This document shows, one piece after another, positions 1-11,732 of a stretch of DNA of 64,000 nt (within the stretch, counting starts at the first letter, position 1; each line of letters begins with the position of its first letter). The position numbers and the translations under genes are program-made. The stretch spans positions 631,001-695,000 of the forward strand of contig CALZFC010000018.1 of NCBI GenBank assembly GCA_945643635.1, written 5' to 3'. This stretch comes from Allodiplogaster sudhausi. Taxonomy: Eukaryota > Nematoda > Chromadorea > Rhabditida > Diplogasteridae. The notes beneath the pieces were generated by a model. The model was not told where the DNA came from, did not search any database, and saw only the letters and a list, made by a program, of their open reading frames with translations.

Positions 1-910
1 TGGCGCATTCTTCTCGTCCGCATTTGTCTACATTGTTTATTATGGTAGATCATTTTGATGACTTATTCATGAACAACTGGTTGAATTAAATTGCAATAGT
101 GAGCTGTGATTGTCGAATGAGTCGAAAGAACGATTCTCAGATGCGATCGCTGCCTTCGATGGTGGCATTCGACAAGTGACTGGAGAGAAGGCGACAGCGG
201 GTATCTGGGCAACTTATCCCGCAGCTTTTCTCACCACTCGCGGAGCCATCCTCGACCAGGTTCACTTTTCTCATCAAGGAAGACTGCAGAATGATTGACA
301 AGTGTTCTCTGGCAGATCGTAGGAACAATGGTCTTGTGCATCGGAGTGGCGGGGATCAGCGACTCGCGCACCCAAGTGCCCACTCATATGCGACCCTTCT
401 TCGCCGCCTGTATCTATTTCTTTTCGTTCTATTGAAGATATCTGAACTTGCATGCAACTGTTATTCTATAAGTAGAATATCTAGTTGGTAAAACAGTGAA
501 TAACAGTGTTGGTGACGTTGATCGGGATGAGTCTCGGCCTGAACGCCGGCTACGCCATCAACCCCGCCCGTGACTTTGGCCCTCGTCTCTTCACTGCCAT
601 CGCTGGCTACGGATGGGAGTGCTTCTCGTCAGTCTCTCTTCCCCTTCTCGCACTCCCCAACTCTTGACTCTCCAGATTCCGCGACTACTCCTACTTCTGG
701 GTGCCAATCGTCTGCCCGGTCATCGGAGCCACCCTCGGTGCCTGGATCTACGAGGTTCACATTACTGTATTTGCCTTTCGATCAATATTTTAATAATTAA
801 AATTAAAGTTTGCGATCGGCTTCCATCTGCCAGACGACGAGGAAGAGGAAGAGCAAACCACGAGCAGTCAACTCGGAGAATCCACTCTCTCCCAGTTAGT
901 ATCAGAGTAG
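1..910 (+). CDS. Aquaglyceroporin (MIP family), 5' partial
   Basis: Membrane channel for water and small solutes such as glycerol. The N-terminal third lies before the window. Exons read: 1-44, 129-259, 316-409, 507-627, 676-754 and 809-910, with matching phases throughout. The second pore box reads [10 protein letters not shown] (exon 4); the Asp after NPAR is the usual mark of glycerol-conducting members. The loop [20 protein letters not shown] before it and the last helix ending GAWIYE are also typical. The tail is acidic (DDEEEEEQ) and stops at TAG 908-910. An alternative splice from GTATCAG (899) to an acceptor near 961 would give a different tail. A tandem paralogue follows at 1866-3307 with the same exon phases. 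The family is clear; the exact substrate is inference. Confidence 0.88.
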
Positions 911-1865
911 TCAACATGTTAATGAATTCATTAAGAGAAATTCACAATAATCTCTTTTCAGGTACGAGGTGAAGACTCAATCTATCCCTTTTTAAATCGA
1001 TCGCCATCACTCCATCTTATTAATCAAGATGATTATGGCACCATAGGCGGAGTTTAGAATTCCTTTTTATCCGAAAGAAACTGTCGAGATGAATTTACAT
1101 ATACATACGATATTAGTATATGTAACTATTCGAATATAAATGCTTCTATCATTAATACACAATTTTTCGAGTGTTTGAATCATTGTTACGGGTTTGATGC
1201 TTATGCTGATTATTTTTGTCTGTGATAGGATGTACAATATACATTAAAATAGGCATAACCAGAATAAAAACTTACTTGAATGAGAATGATTTATGGTTTC
1301 AATGCCTTCGGCTCTAAATAAGGGAGTTTGCATTCCGGTATCATTGCACCAAACAACTGCAGACGAAGGAATATCCGGGAGTTTGGAGTATGTTCAACAC
1401 CGCAGTATCATAATTCCATAATTTAGATGCTTCGGAAATAGTTGACATGAAGATTGTGCCTATTGGATTCTTGACTACACAGATGCGAAAATAATAGGAA
1501 GAAATGTGGGTATGTACATACAAGCATACAGAAATTTTCACTAGTCGATAGTAAATATTCCTGAATTTGTATTCCTGTGGCATACTCCGCTAATCGGTTT
1601 TCAGTCTTCAGCAGAGGACGGGTGGTGGAATCATCTCTGTTCCTGCAAATTTTTCAGTTATCAATCATGACAAAGGAGAGAATGGAAACTCACTTGTTCG
1701 GTTCTCAGCGATAGATTTATACATGCATTTTTGCATCGTTTTTTTATTTAAAATATTTTATTTTATTGTATCTTTCTCTTACTTTTAATGACACTATTTT
1801 CACGCTATTCCGCAACGGAATTCTAGAAATGCAGGTGGTTACGATCAGCCTGAATTTGAATTGCA
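911..1865. other. Intergenic, no gene seen
   Basis: AT-rich spacer between the two aquaporin genes. I see no open frame with family features and no repeat of note. Confidence 0.6.
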
Positions 1866-3307
1866 ATGGAATCATTGCCATCAGCTGTGCTCTCTGAGCT
1901 TCGACTACGATTGAAGATTTCAAACAACTTGGCTTGAGATGTTCAGGCGGAATTCTTCGGCACATTCTTCCTGATGGTAAATAATGAAATGGATATTATA
2001 CAAATGATCAATTGTTTTGTTCCTCCTTTACTACATATTTAGCGAACTGGGTTTTGTGTGAATGCACAGCGACTGCTGACAACGGGAACGCCAATGTCCA
2101 CCAACTTCTGCCAATCTCTTGGCTGGGGACTCGCACTCATGCTCGCCGTTCTTATGTGCCAGCGCACTTCAGGTTTTACTTTTGCTTTTTCTTAATTGCT
2201 CTTTTACAAGACCATAATTAGGCGCCCATTTCAATCCCACGGTGACTTTCTTCCAGCTGACACAGGTTTGTGACAATTTCTTTTTTATTCAACAATAATA
2301 AAGGGAATTATTAAATGTAATTTTTAGGGGCGAATTTCGCTGCGTCGTTTCCTTATCTACGTAACCGTGCAGAATGCGGCAGCCTTCTTTGCCTCTCTCC
2401 TTGTCTTTGTTTTATTTTTCGGTGAGTGTGGAATGTCTCTGCTCAGAATGACTCGGAAGCCTGTCGCAGATGCCGTGAACGAGTTCGATGGCGGCGTACG
2501 AGCAGTGCGTGGCCCAAGAGAGACGGCCAGTATCTGGGGCACGTACCCTTCTCCTTTTCTTACCGTACGAGGGGCTATCATCGATCAGGTTAGTGGACTG
2601 TAATCAGATTAATGCTGAAGCTGCTCATGATTTCGCATTCTTAATAAACAGTTAAAAATTAAGAAATTTGCATAAGATTCCTGCCCGCTAAGTGACGAAA
2701 AAGAACTAAAAAGTTTTCTTGCTTGAAGATATTTTGCACGATGCTTCTGTGCATCGGCGTCTCTTCAGTGAGCGATAAGCGAAATGAGATTCCGTCGTCG
2801 TGGCAGCCGCTTCACGTGTCGAGTAAGCAGTGATTGGCTGTCAAGTGGAAGCTGGCTCATTCCTTCTTCCAGTGCTGCTGACACTGCTTGGCCTGTGCCT
2901 GAATCGCAACGCCGCCTATGCCATGAATCCGGCCCGCGACTTTGCTCCGCGACTCATGACTTCCATCGTCGGCTATGGCTGGGAGCCTTTCTCGTCAGCA
3001 ACAATCTCTCTCATAATCATTGCTCATGAACTCCATCCCAGATACAACAACTTCACCTGGTTCTGGGTGCCTATCGTCTGTCCAATGATTGGAGCTGCGC
3101 TTGGCGCTTGGATTTATGAGGTTGCACTGATATTCTAACAAGACAAAGATATGTATGTACATGAGAATGTGCGAGATGTTTTAACAAAAAAAGTTTTAGT
3201 TTGTCATTGGCTTCCACCTTCCGGAAGAAGAACCAAAGTCCTCGAAGGCCACTTCAGCCATTCATGTTCTTCACATCGAATCTTCTCCCACGTTAGAAAA
3301 GACATGA
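1866..3307 (+). CDS. Aquaglyceroporin paralogue with an in-frame TGA in exon 1
   Basis: Full-length aquaglyceroporin by homology. Exons read: 1866-1976, 2043-2172, 2222-2265, 2328-2588, 2729-2822, 2873-2993, 3042-3120 and 3200-3307, about 315 codons. The first pore box is GAHFNPT (exon 3), where NPA is usual; the second is NPARDFAPRL (exon 6), where the upstream paralogue has [10 protein letters not shown]. The pre-NPA loop is DGGVRAVRGPRETASIWGTY and the last helix ends GAWIYE. Exon 1 reads an N-terminal region typical of the family (LRLRLKISNNLA), then TGA at 1935-1937, then AEFFGTFFLM in the same frame. The stop falls where relatives have Arg or Lys, so CGA to TGA is the simple explanation. 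Everything downstream is open and spliceable. Either this is a recent pseudogene, or another first exon joins at TTCAG|GCG (1945), or the base is an error. Confidence 0.8.
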
Positions 3308-4782
3308 ATGTGCATGCAGTACACAGACATTTGTGCATATAATCATTTTCCCCATTTGTTTCAAAATCTAGTCTAAACTGAAATATTCCCAAACATTTTT
3401 TTGTGGAAATATTCAGAACCTTATCACAAGTGTTTTTAGGTACATTCGGAAGGAAGAAACTAAACGAACAACAGGAATTATCTGCATGAAAAATTAGATT
3501 AGCAAAACAGATAATTCTGCACACATATGTATATATGCATACAGTATGTATCTATGTACATACACGTATTGTACATATGTATTTATATGTTGGTCAGTGA
3601 TAACTAGCTTTGTCTGTGAAGAAGAGGAGTATGTGATAGAGAAAGTGAGAGCAGACAATACCGCACAAGACATTCATATGTATGTACATTATCTACAGGA
3701 TTCTCCGAATAAAGGAGAAAAGCACGAATTCCGAAGAATAATGTGTATTTTGTTGTACTTTTCGTATAAAGTTTCTAATTGCTTTTTCAGACGAACTCAA
3801 AGTATTGGCTCTAAGATGACAAGCAACCAAAGACTCCCTGTTTTTTAAAGGAGATCTAAGGCGAATTTAATGGTGTCTTGTTTTTTCGACTTATTTGCTC
3901 GGCTTGAGCTAGAACCTTAGATTGCAAGTGTCCCGAAGTCACAAAAATCTCTCTGCCCTGAGGAAATTAACAGCATTATCTACTTTGAATTCGCGAATAT
4001 TTTATCTTCCCGCCATTTTCAGAAAAAATTTGGTGGCGCCCAACCGTGGCGGGCGAGGCAAATCAATTGCTACCAGTGAAATTTATACATATCGTTTTAA
4101 GAAACCTACATTTACCGGGTTTTTCTTAACACATAGGCTCACGTGCCCCGTTGTCCATACCACAAGTTTCTGGGGAGATAGGCGAGATGCAATAGTTCCA
4201 TTTCTGAGGATTGCTAACACCGTACTTTTAAGTGATCGGGCCGCCAATCGTGGTAGGAGTTTTTCCCTTTTGATCTCCTTTAAAGAAACGTGCAAAGGCG
4301 GGAATGAAGACACGAAGTTTGCAGCGACGGGAACTTCGAAAGGCCAAGTTTGTATTACAAAAGAATAAGGGCACGAAGGTTGTCTGCAAGAAGTGAAACA
4401 TGTTGAAGAGGCTACGATTAACAACTCGATCATTGACATCTTTTGACGATCTGAACATAAAGTTGAACTAGTTGGATGAAGAATATGTATGAAGAATAAA
4501 TTAGAATTGTGTTGAGTATTACGATATTGAGTTCCGCCCCCAGGTAAACTGTAGAGAGAGAGAGAGAGAGAGAGAAAACAAGTGAGAGAGAACGAGAGAG
4601 AGAGAACGAAAGGAGAACGAAAGGGAAAGAGAGAGAGCGAAAGAGAGAGAGAGAGATAAAGAGGAAGCGAGAAAAAGAAGGGTGAAAGAAAAATTTCCAA
4701 TTTGAATTCACATGTATGTACTATTGTACATACGTAAATACGTACGTCCATACATATGATTTACAAGCTCTCGGACGTAGTC
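3308..4782. other. Intergenic with a GA repeat
   Basis: No gene recognised. From about 4551 to 4690 the + strand is an imperfect (GA)n tract. Open frames on its minus strand are low-complexity Ser/Leu artefacts. Confidence 0.6.
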
Positions 4783-5300
4783 AAATTGAAATGCAGACAA
4801 AGGAACAGACAACTCTTTCTTGCCTGTCACCGGGAGCCACTCCACTCCAAACCAGCGTGTGGTCCAACCTTTACTGTTTTCAACATATTTGTCCTAGTTC
4901 TCATGTTATGCTACGGGGATCCTTGTAATAGAACTTACACACGCCTTCAAATTCTGCTTCAGGTTGGTGATTATGTTTCATTAAAATCATGCCAAAATCT
5001 ATCTTCCATTCTTTCTTTATTAAATTTACTTAACTTTATTCACGCACACCGAAGTGAGACGTGGAAGTGAAATATCGTAAATGCCTTCTCTTGCAGATCA
5101 CAAGTATAAGTTTCGATTTCATCTTTGATTCTATCATCATGAAGCTTGTTGAGGCGTCTCGTCCTTCCTTCTTCCCCTCGTGAGTCCGCACGGAGTGCTC
5201 AACGCGCTTTGTGTCATCGCCTTCCCGCAGAAGTAAAAGCAGTGCTAAAATCCTTCCAACAATTGCATGGCACACTTCGTTCAACATTTTCACCATAACA
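4783..5300 (+). pseudogene. Chemoreceptor pseudogene, internally deleted (copy A)
   Basis: Remnant of a seven-transmembrane chemoreceptor related to the intact neighbour at 5832. The TM1 part reads FTVFNIFVLVLMLCYGD and RLQILLQ, matching FTSFNIFVLILMLCYGD and RLQILLQ of the neighbour. The next segment (5097-5150, ITSISFDFIFDSII) matches the neighbour's TM2 exon. It runs directly into a TM7-like segment (FLLPLVSPHGVLNALCVIAF, near 5160-5225) that matches the neighbour's last exon, so TM3-TM6 are missing. The N-terminal part also lacks about 30 bases, and the tail is out of frame after FPQK. It is not expected to make a receptor. Confidence 0.75.
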
Positions 5301-5831
5301 CTGGGAAGCTGATGGTTTCGGGTTTGTACTCCTTATATTTTGAAGCTTATATTTTATATAATATTAATGCGAATATTAAACGATCTGCACGATTTGGTGG
5401 AGTTGATTTTTGGTAGAAACTATTACAATGAGAAAGAAGATGAATTCCGTGAAGATGAATTCTTCGCGTCGATAGGAAAATCAAAAGCGCTCAAGCTTGA
5501 AATACGATGAATGACAACATAAATTTTGTTATATCATAGAGCATCTTGAAGAATGAACACAGGGAAGGTGAACGAAATAATAAGATTTTTATTCCTTTCC
5601 GCTCCTGTACAAAAGAACAAAAGATAAACGTGTCGTTTTGTTGTATCCAGTGTGAATTGTCTGAGACGTTTAAAACATCAGAAGCTTACAACAAATAAAT
5701 CAATTTCCCACGTCAAAACGGCTTCGTACTCTCCATCGTCTCACTTGCACGCTATTAGAGTATTTTTTTTTATAAGAGTTTGCACTTGACTTCAAGCATG
5801 AAATACATTTTCAGACCTCGTTGAAGCGAGG

Positions 5832-7673
5832 ATGTCTTCGTCTTGCCTGGTTGATGGATCCGTTCCTTCCCCAGAACAACCTCTTTCCCAAACAAGTGAA
5901 ACACTTATTATTAACATGTATCTCATGGGTGGTCCCATCTTCACTTCTTTCAATATATTTGTGCTCATTCTGATGCTTTGCTACGGAGATCAGCGCTCCA
6001 TAATATACAATCGCCTTCAAATTCTTCTACAGGTTCATGTTTAGACGTCTTAAAATCATAAGTCTTTTCTTCTGGGGGTGGTAGGATCATGTGTATATTT
6101 CCATGTATTCGTACATATGTATGTATGTACATACATACATACATACATGTGCGCTCGTTTCCTTACGTAATGTTCAATACTCTTCGTTCTTTTCAGGTCA
6201 TGAGTATCACTCTTGATTTGACCGTTGATTTACTAGCTCCAATAAGTGCCTTACATGAAATGGCCTGCTACGCTTGCCCTTCCCGGATGATATCATTGTC
6301 ATTCGAAGCCACTCTTGTTAGCGTTAACTATGCACATTTTCGGCTTATCTTCTAACTTTGTGTACCCCTGCTATTGGGTCAGAATGCCTTGTCCAAACAA
6401 ATGCATGGTGTTGCTTACAATTAGCATGTGATCTTGCTACCGGGGTGCTCCGTGATCGTCTGCTACTTCTCTTGCATTCTCCACCGCCATCGACTGGCGA
6501 TGCCTCCGTCTTCTCGTTGGCATCTTCGCAGAAGGCCTGCCATGGCGGTCGCTCATCTTGGCTTCATTCTTCTCGTTACCTTCGTGTGGTTTACTTTCTC
6601 TTCCATGGTTCGCAGTTCACGAGTCCCTAATCAGGTCTGTTTTGGCATTTTTTCCATAAATATATTTTGTTGTCATCGGTTTCAAATTATTATCACTGCA
6701 AATATTTCTTTCTCCTCCATCACGTATTTATAATCTTTTCAAAGATAGAGTACGTAAGACGAGCATAATCTTTTCAAAGATGAAGTTTCTCGCCCTTGTT
6801 TCCGAATAATTTTGAATCCAGTCTTCTCTCCTAGCCTTTTTTCGTAGGCCAGCGCTTATAGACTGATATGCTGAATGCACGAACGAAAGAGAATTTAAGA
6901 AAAACTGCATCGAAATTATTAGCTTCATCTTTCTGTGAAATACTTCTAGTCCTCCCACGAAACAATAAGAAATGATACTCAGGAGATTCCAGCGAGCAAA
7001 GAATGGTTACGCACGAAGCCAATTTTTATCTACTTCGCAAGCACTTCGTCGACTATGTTCTACTTTTACTTATGTAAGCTAGATTCGTAAACAAGCTGCA
7101 TGAGCCCAACACGTTGATTGAGAGTAAGATGTAATTCTTCTAGGTTGCGTTGGCACCATCTCCTTAGTCACTATCTTGACTCTGCTTGTTTTGCACTGCT
7201 TGCATGTTCTGAGAAGTCCAAGTCGTATCTTAAGTGTGCGTTCAAAAGAGATGCAAAGAAGAGCCATGGTTCTTCTTTCAGCTCAGGTTTACAAAAGATC
7301 CTAATCATCCGACATTCTTTTGATCTTTTCTTTTAAGATTTTGGTTCCATACCTTGTCGTGACTCTTCCAATTGTTGGACTCTTATTCGATGCATTCATA
7401 CCACATTTCACTAAAGGTTCGTCGTTGTCATACATACATACATAGTAGTATTGTTGACTAAGTCAAGATATTCATAATTTGTTTTCAATGATGCCTTGAC
7501 TCGTTCGTTGAGGTGCCTCCGCATTCCTCTGTCCACTGGTGAGCATGCACGGCGTGCTAAACTCAGCGTGTGTCCTCGCTTTCTCTCCAAGTTACCGAAC
7601 AGCTCTGAAGATGACCTTCCTGCGTCTTCGCCCTCTCTTCGCACGCAACAAGACGACGAGGATGGGAGAATAA
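5832..7673 (+). CDS. Seven-TM chemoreceptor, srh/str-like (copy A)
   Basis: Nematode serpentine chemoreceptor, expected in the ciliary membrane of sensory neurons. Eight exons: 5832-6032, 6197-6245, 6322-6377, 6425-6634, 6950-7073, 7144-7286, 7338-7416 and 7513-7673. They total 341 codons including the stop (340 residues), the usual size for the family. Visible marks are TM1 followed by YNRLQILLQ, the TM2 start (ITLDLTVDLL), an HRHRLAMP loop after TM3, the TM5/6 loop with SKEMQRRAMVLLSAQ before TM6 (LVPYLVVTLPIVGLLF), and TM7 with SMHGVLNSACVLAF ending at YR. The last two resemble srh receptors most. Exons 2-4 are the least certain; a read-through of the short introns there hits stops. A TTTTCAG site at 5808-5814, 17 bases before the ATG, is a likely trans-splice acceptor. 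Confidence 0.8.
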
Positions 7674-8095
7674 ATTTAGATGAATATCGTAATTAATCGC
7701 TAGCTCACCACATCTCATAATGGCGAGGATAAAGATGAAGGAATGTTTTGAGAATGCAGTGTTGTCATTCTTGCCTTTTGTTTTTGTCTTTATGTCGAAA
7801 ATTTTTTTCAACTATGCTTTAACTGGGTGCTCATCTGTAGATGGAAACCTCGCAATTTTAACAATAATCCTGATGCAAGAAGGATGCGAATTTTAAATAC
7901 ATCTTGCATCGTGTGGTCACGTACTCGAAGATGTTGTTTGTATAATGTACAAGCAATATAGATGGACAGGGTTTTGATTGATTGATTTATTTACGTGCTG
8001 CTGCCACGTGTTAATGAATGAAGGTATGTGTATGAGTGATAAAGCAATGCATGATATGGTATACATGAGAAGATACAGTACAGTATATATGAGCA

Positions 8096-10870
8096 TCATA
8101 CAGTATATATGGGCTGTTTTAATGGGGTCGCAGATGGGGAGGAGAGGGAGGAGGGAGATGAGTGCTTGGCCAAGCTGTTGAATGCTTTCGCGGATCTGAT
8201 GAAAAACGAATGGTTACGAACGGAGGAGCGAGTGGACGGGTAAGCAAGGAGGAAGGAAAGGCCGCGAGTACGTGAGTTACGAAAATGGAAATAATGGGGA
8301 ACGCGATCAGAGATACGCCTGTGGCCAAATACAAGACGACGCGCAAGTGTAAAATCAGATTGTTGTCTACGAGATAAGAGAGAGGGGAGGGAGAGAGCCT
8401 TGTTACGGGTAGCAGGGTTAGGAATATCAGCGCGATTGCTGTAACCAAAACAACGGCGGTAAATAAAACGGGTAAAATAGTTCTGGATGCGTTCTAGACG
8501 AAGGATATCTTTCTTGAGCCGGGGAGAAAAGACAATGGAGGAGGATTCGAGCAAAGGGCGAATATACAGGGTATAAGCGGAAACAAGGGCGTCCTTGTTT
8601 TTGGAACGGAGGGAGCGGATGATGGGGTGACATTTGCTTATAGCCTTGTTAGCAAGATGCGAGCAGTGGGATGAAAAGGAAAGAGAAGAGTCAATAATAA
8701 TGCCGAGATCTCGGATGCTGTCTACTGGGGTAAGGGGAGCGCCGTTAAGGTGGTAAGGTAGCTTGGGGTTGGATTTGCCTAAATGGAGGACGGAACACTT
8801 GAGGGGGGCGAGGGGGAGTTGCCATTTGTTGGCCCAGGATGCAACTTCGTCAATGGCCGCCTGAAGGGGAGCATGAGAAGAAGACTTAGTAAATGAGCGA
8901 AAAATCTTAAGATCGTCAGCGAAACAACTAGAATGTACATCATGTGAAGAGATAAGAGAGGGAAGGTCGCTAGTAAATAGGATAAAAGGAGAGGACCAAG
9001 AACTGTACCTTGCGGGATTCCGCTAGTGACAGGAAGAGGGGGCGAGAGGGAGGAGGCGACACGGACAGAAAAGGTGCGATTAGATATACACTTAGGCGGG
9101 AGAGAAAGAAGACCAAGCTTATGGATGAGCTTGGGGTGAGAAACACGATCAAAAGCACGGGCGTGATCAAAGTAAATTACATCAGTGAACTGAGAGTTGG
9201 CCATTGCGGAGGTCCATAATTCGAGACAACTTAACATTTGGAAATCGATGGAGCGTTTTGGCCTAAAGCCATATTGTTGATCAGGAATAATATGTGCATC
9301 GTTGCAAAAAGAATAGCGTTTCCTACAAAGCATTCTTTCAAAAGGCGTGAAAATAGGGAGGTTATAGAAATGGGGCGATAGTTGGAAGGGTCAGAGTAAG
9401 GTTGCTTCTTCTTAATGGGGATAACTATTGACGATTTCCATGCTGAAGGGACAGAGGAAGTGGCATAGGAGTAATCAAAGATATATTCAAGGGCTTCAGA
9501 GATGGGGATAGCAAAGTTCTTAATAAAAAGCAAATTAAAATTGTCTGGGGTTTTACACGATGAGTTCTTCCAAGATTGAATGAGACGACAGATTTCATGA
9601 CGAGGGAAATTTATAGAAAAATCAGAAGGAGGACGGAAACGATGATTGGGTGGCAACGAGGGGAGGGAGCCATTGTCAATGGTATAGGCAGAAGCGAAGG
9701 TGTCGGCAAGAAGTTGGGCCTTATCCTTATCCGTGAAACAAGAGGAGCCTGAGGGGGAAGTGAGGGAGTCGACTCCTCGAGGCTTGGATGATATACGGTT
9801 ACGCATGAATCGGAAGAAAAGGGACTTGTTATTGGATTTAATGACATGTTTCTCTACGTTCCTAGAATACTTATCCATAGCTCTACAATAAAGGGCATTG
9901 GCTGATGCATAAGCTGAGCGGGATGAGTCAGAGTCAAGAGCTAACATATTGAGCCAAGATTGATAGCGCTTACGTTTGAGGCGGATGATGTGGTTGGGAA
10001 GACGGACACCTTGGGAAGAAACTTTCTTAAAGGGAACAAAAAGATCTTCTACAACACGGAGAGCAGAAGTTAAAGTTTCATACATCATGTTGACATCGGT
10101 AAGTCTATGGAAAGGAGCGGGAAAAGAATAATAATCTAAGAGAAATTGACAAGCAGCATGGTAATCAACTTTAGCGTAGTTTCTGACATAGGTGAAGGAG
10201 GGTTTGGAATGAGACAGAGAGAGGGTGGCTTCGATTGCCGAATGATCAGAGTTGAAGAAAGGGAGAGAGAGAGTGACGTTTGTAATAAGGGAGGGAGTAT
10301 TGGATAGGACTAGGTCAAGGAAGTGGTTGTTGCAAGTAGGGGAAGGAGCGAGTTGGGCAAGCTGACACGAGGAAGTAAAATCATGGAAGAGTCTGGATGA
10401 AGGGGAGAGTGAAAAAATGGTGGCCGGTGGGGAAGAGTTCCATAGAATGTCCGGGTAGTTAAAGTCGCCAAGAAGAATGGTAGGATGAGGAGCAGAGGAG
10501 AGATCTGTGAGAAGCTTGACAAGGTTAGTGTTATCATCAGATGGGCAAGCGGGAGCGCGATAAACTAAGATGATGCGGATGGGGTCGCTACTGAAGCTAG
10601 CGTCAACTGCGAGCAATTCGAAAGCGTGGGGACAAGAAAGTGACAATAAGGTGGTGGTGGAGATGGAAGAGCGGAAGATGAGGGCAACACCGCCGCCTTT
10701 GCGTCTGGTGCGGTCTGGACGGATAATAGAGTAATCGGGAGAACCGTTAAGTAGAAAGTTGTCAGGCAAGGAAGAGGTAAGCCATGTCTCGACAATAGCA
10801 ATGATTGCAAACGAACGGGAGAAAAGGGATGATAATTCGTGGGTCTTGTTAACAATCGAGCGGGCATTAA
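8096..10870 (-). pseudogene. LINE ORF2: endonuclease and reverse transcriptase, frameshifted
   Basis: Polyprotein that would nick target DNA and copy the element RNA. The endonuclease lies at about 10870-10200, with LLGDFNYPDILWN and SDHSAIEATLSLS. The RT starts near 9700 (YRPISITSLFSRL). It continues with FDHARAFDRVSH and SGIPQGTVLGPLL, then the catalytic FADDLKIF near 8905, and ends in the C-terminal region DLGIIIDSSLSF and LERIQNYFTRF. The frame changes near 10865, near 9334 and near 8985. Each break lies at a CTTTT run on the coding strand. At 9334 and 8985 one T appears to be missing from five. The stop is at 8096-8098. Confidence 0.85.
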
Positions 10871-11665
10871 AAGAGTATATTGAGGAATTGGTTTGCCTGC
10901 GAGTGGCAGTAGTTAAAAATGGGGGAGAGGATGGTAGTAGTGGAAAGGGGGAGTGGGATTGAGAGAGGCGAGAGGGGCGAAGCGGTTGTTAGTGGTGAAG
11001 TCGGGGTTAGGGGGGTGGTAGTTAGGCGGCGGATTGGTGTAGATGGGAGGAGAGGAGACAAAGTGAGAGAGCGGTTGCGGCGGCTGGAAGTGATTGGCAG
11101 AGAGAGTAGGAGGTGGGAGAGAGGGGAGATAAGACGCGCGATGAGGTGGCTGGGATGGAGGGGAGTGGGAATGCGGCCCACAGCGGCGGCATAAGAGGGG
11201 TTAGAGAAGAGGGGAGTGGGGTTGGTGTTAGTGTGGGAAGGCCGGCGGGTGGCCACGCGAGATTGAGGGGGGCGAGGGGGGCGAGAGGTGGGGGCCGTGC
11301 GATGGCCGGGGGTTTGGCGAAGAAACGCGAGTAGTCGGGGAGCTTCGGGGGGGGGGGGGGGGGGTGGGGATGATGCCACGCTCTGCGAACGTGCGCGAGG
11401 GGAGGATATAACAGTTGGAATAGGAAGAGGAGTGGCGGAGGTTGTGGGATCTGGCGATTGCGAGCGCCTGGAACTTGGATGGGGGGAGGATCACTTTCAA
11501 AGGGTTAGAAGCATTGGGGCGGGGGTGATCTACCAGCGGGTAGACAGCAATGGGGAGACATGGGACACCAAGGGTGTCCAGGAGACCAACGACAGAGTTA
11601 AAGTATGAGTAAGCAGTGTGAGTGGAGGTGTTTCCGTGTTCAGCCATGAATGATGACTTAACCAA
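10867..11665 (-). pseudogene. LINE ORF1-like region, Pro/Ser-rich
   Basis: Two overlapping minus-strand open frames (11665-11228 and 11379-10867) upstream of the endonuclease. Their products are rich in Pro, Ser, Thr and Arg. A run of about 18 G on the + strand at 11347-11364 sits inside and probably marks a frame break between them. The end of the second frame runs into the endonuclease start (QFLNILF followed by NARSIVNK after a frame change). I see no zinc knuckle or RNA-recognition motif. Confidence 0.55.
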
Positions 11666-11732
11666 GAAGGGGCCAGTAGATCAAATTCGGTATTGCCCTT
11701 GGCCCAAGGGGAAGAGCTATGGCCGGGCAGGA

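Larger units (their letters stand above)
4783..7975. repeat. Direct duplication, copy A (partner 11733-14939)
   Basis: Copy A starts at AAATTGAAATGCAGAC and ends at GATGGACAGGGTTTT. It matches copy B almost base for base, with a constant offset of 6,965 across the chemoreceptor gene. The differences seen are a few substitutions and small indels. The largest is about 22 bases missing in copy A near 4843 that copy B keeps at about 11793. It holds the chemoreceptor pseudogene and the intact chemoreceptor gene, listed separately. The 5301-5831 spacer holds nothing I recognise. Confidence 0.95.
7976..11732 (-). mobile_element. Non-LTR retrotransposon (LINE, CR1/jockey-like), decayed
   Basis: A LINE in minus orientation occupies the whole gap between the two copies of the direct duplication. 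From its 5' end (high coordinates) it has an ORF1-like region, an apurinic-type endonuclease, a reverse transcriptase and a short 3' tail ending in ATCA-type repeats (TGATTGATTGATT on +). The catalytic motifs GDFN, SDHS and FADD are present, but the frame is broken at least three times. No target-site duplication is evident because both flanks are ends of the duplicated segment. The CR1/jockey-like assignment rests on the endonuclease/RT order and the C-terminal RT motifs. Confidence 0.88.

Noticed and set aside
4030..4060. TGGCGCCCAACCGTGGCG resembling a retroelement primer-binding site
   Set aside because: No long terminal repeats, gag or pol reading lies near it. A single short match is not enough.
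4083..4751. 222-codon minus-strand open frame over the GA tract
   Set aside because: Most of it is Ser/Leu/Phe low complexity made by the simple repeat, without splice partners or homology marks.
6089..6630. Long open frames in the wrong phase inside the chemoreceptor gene
   Set aside because: The phase-consistent eight-exon model gives a 340-residue receptor with family motifs, so these frames are by-products.
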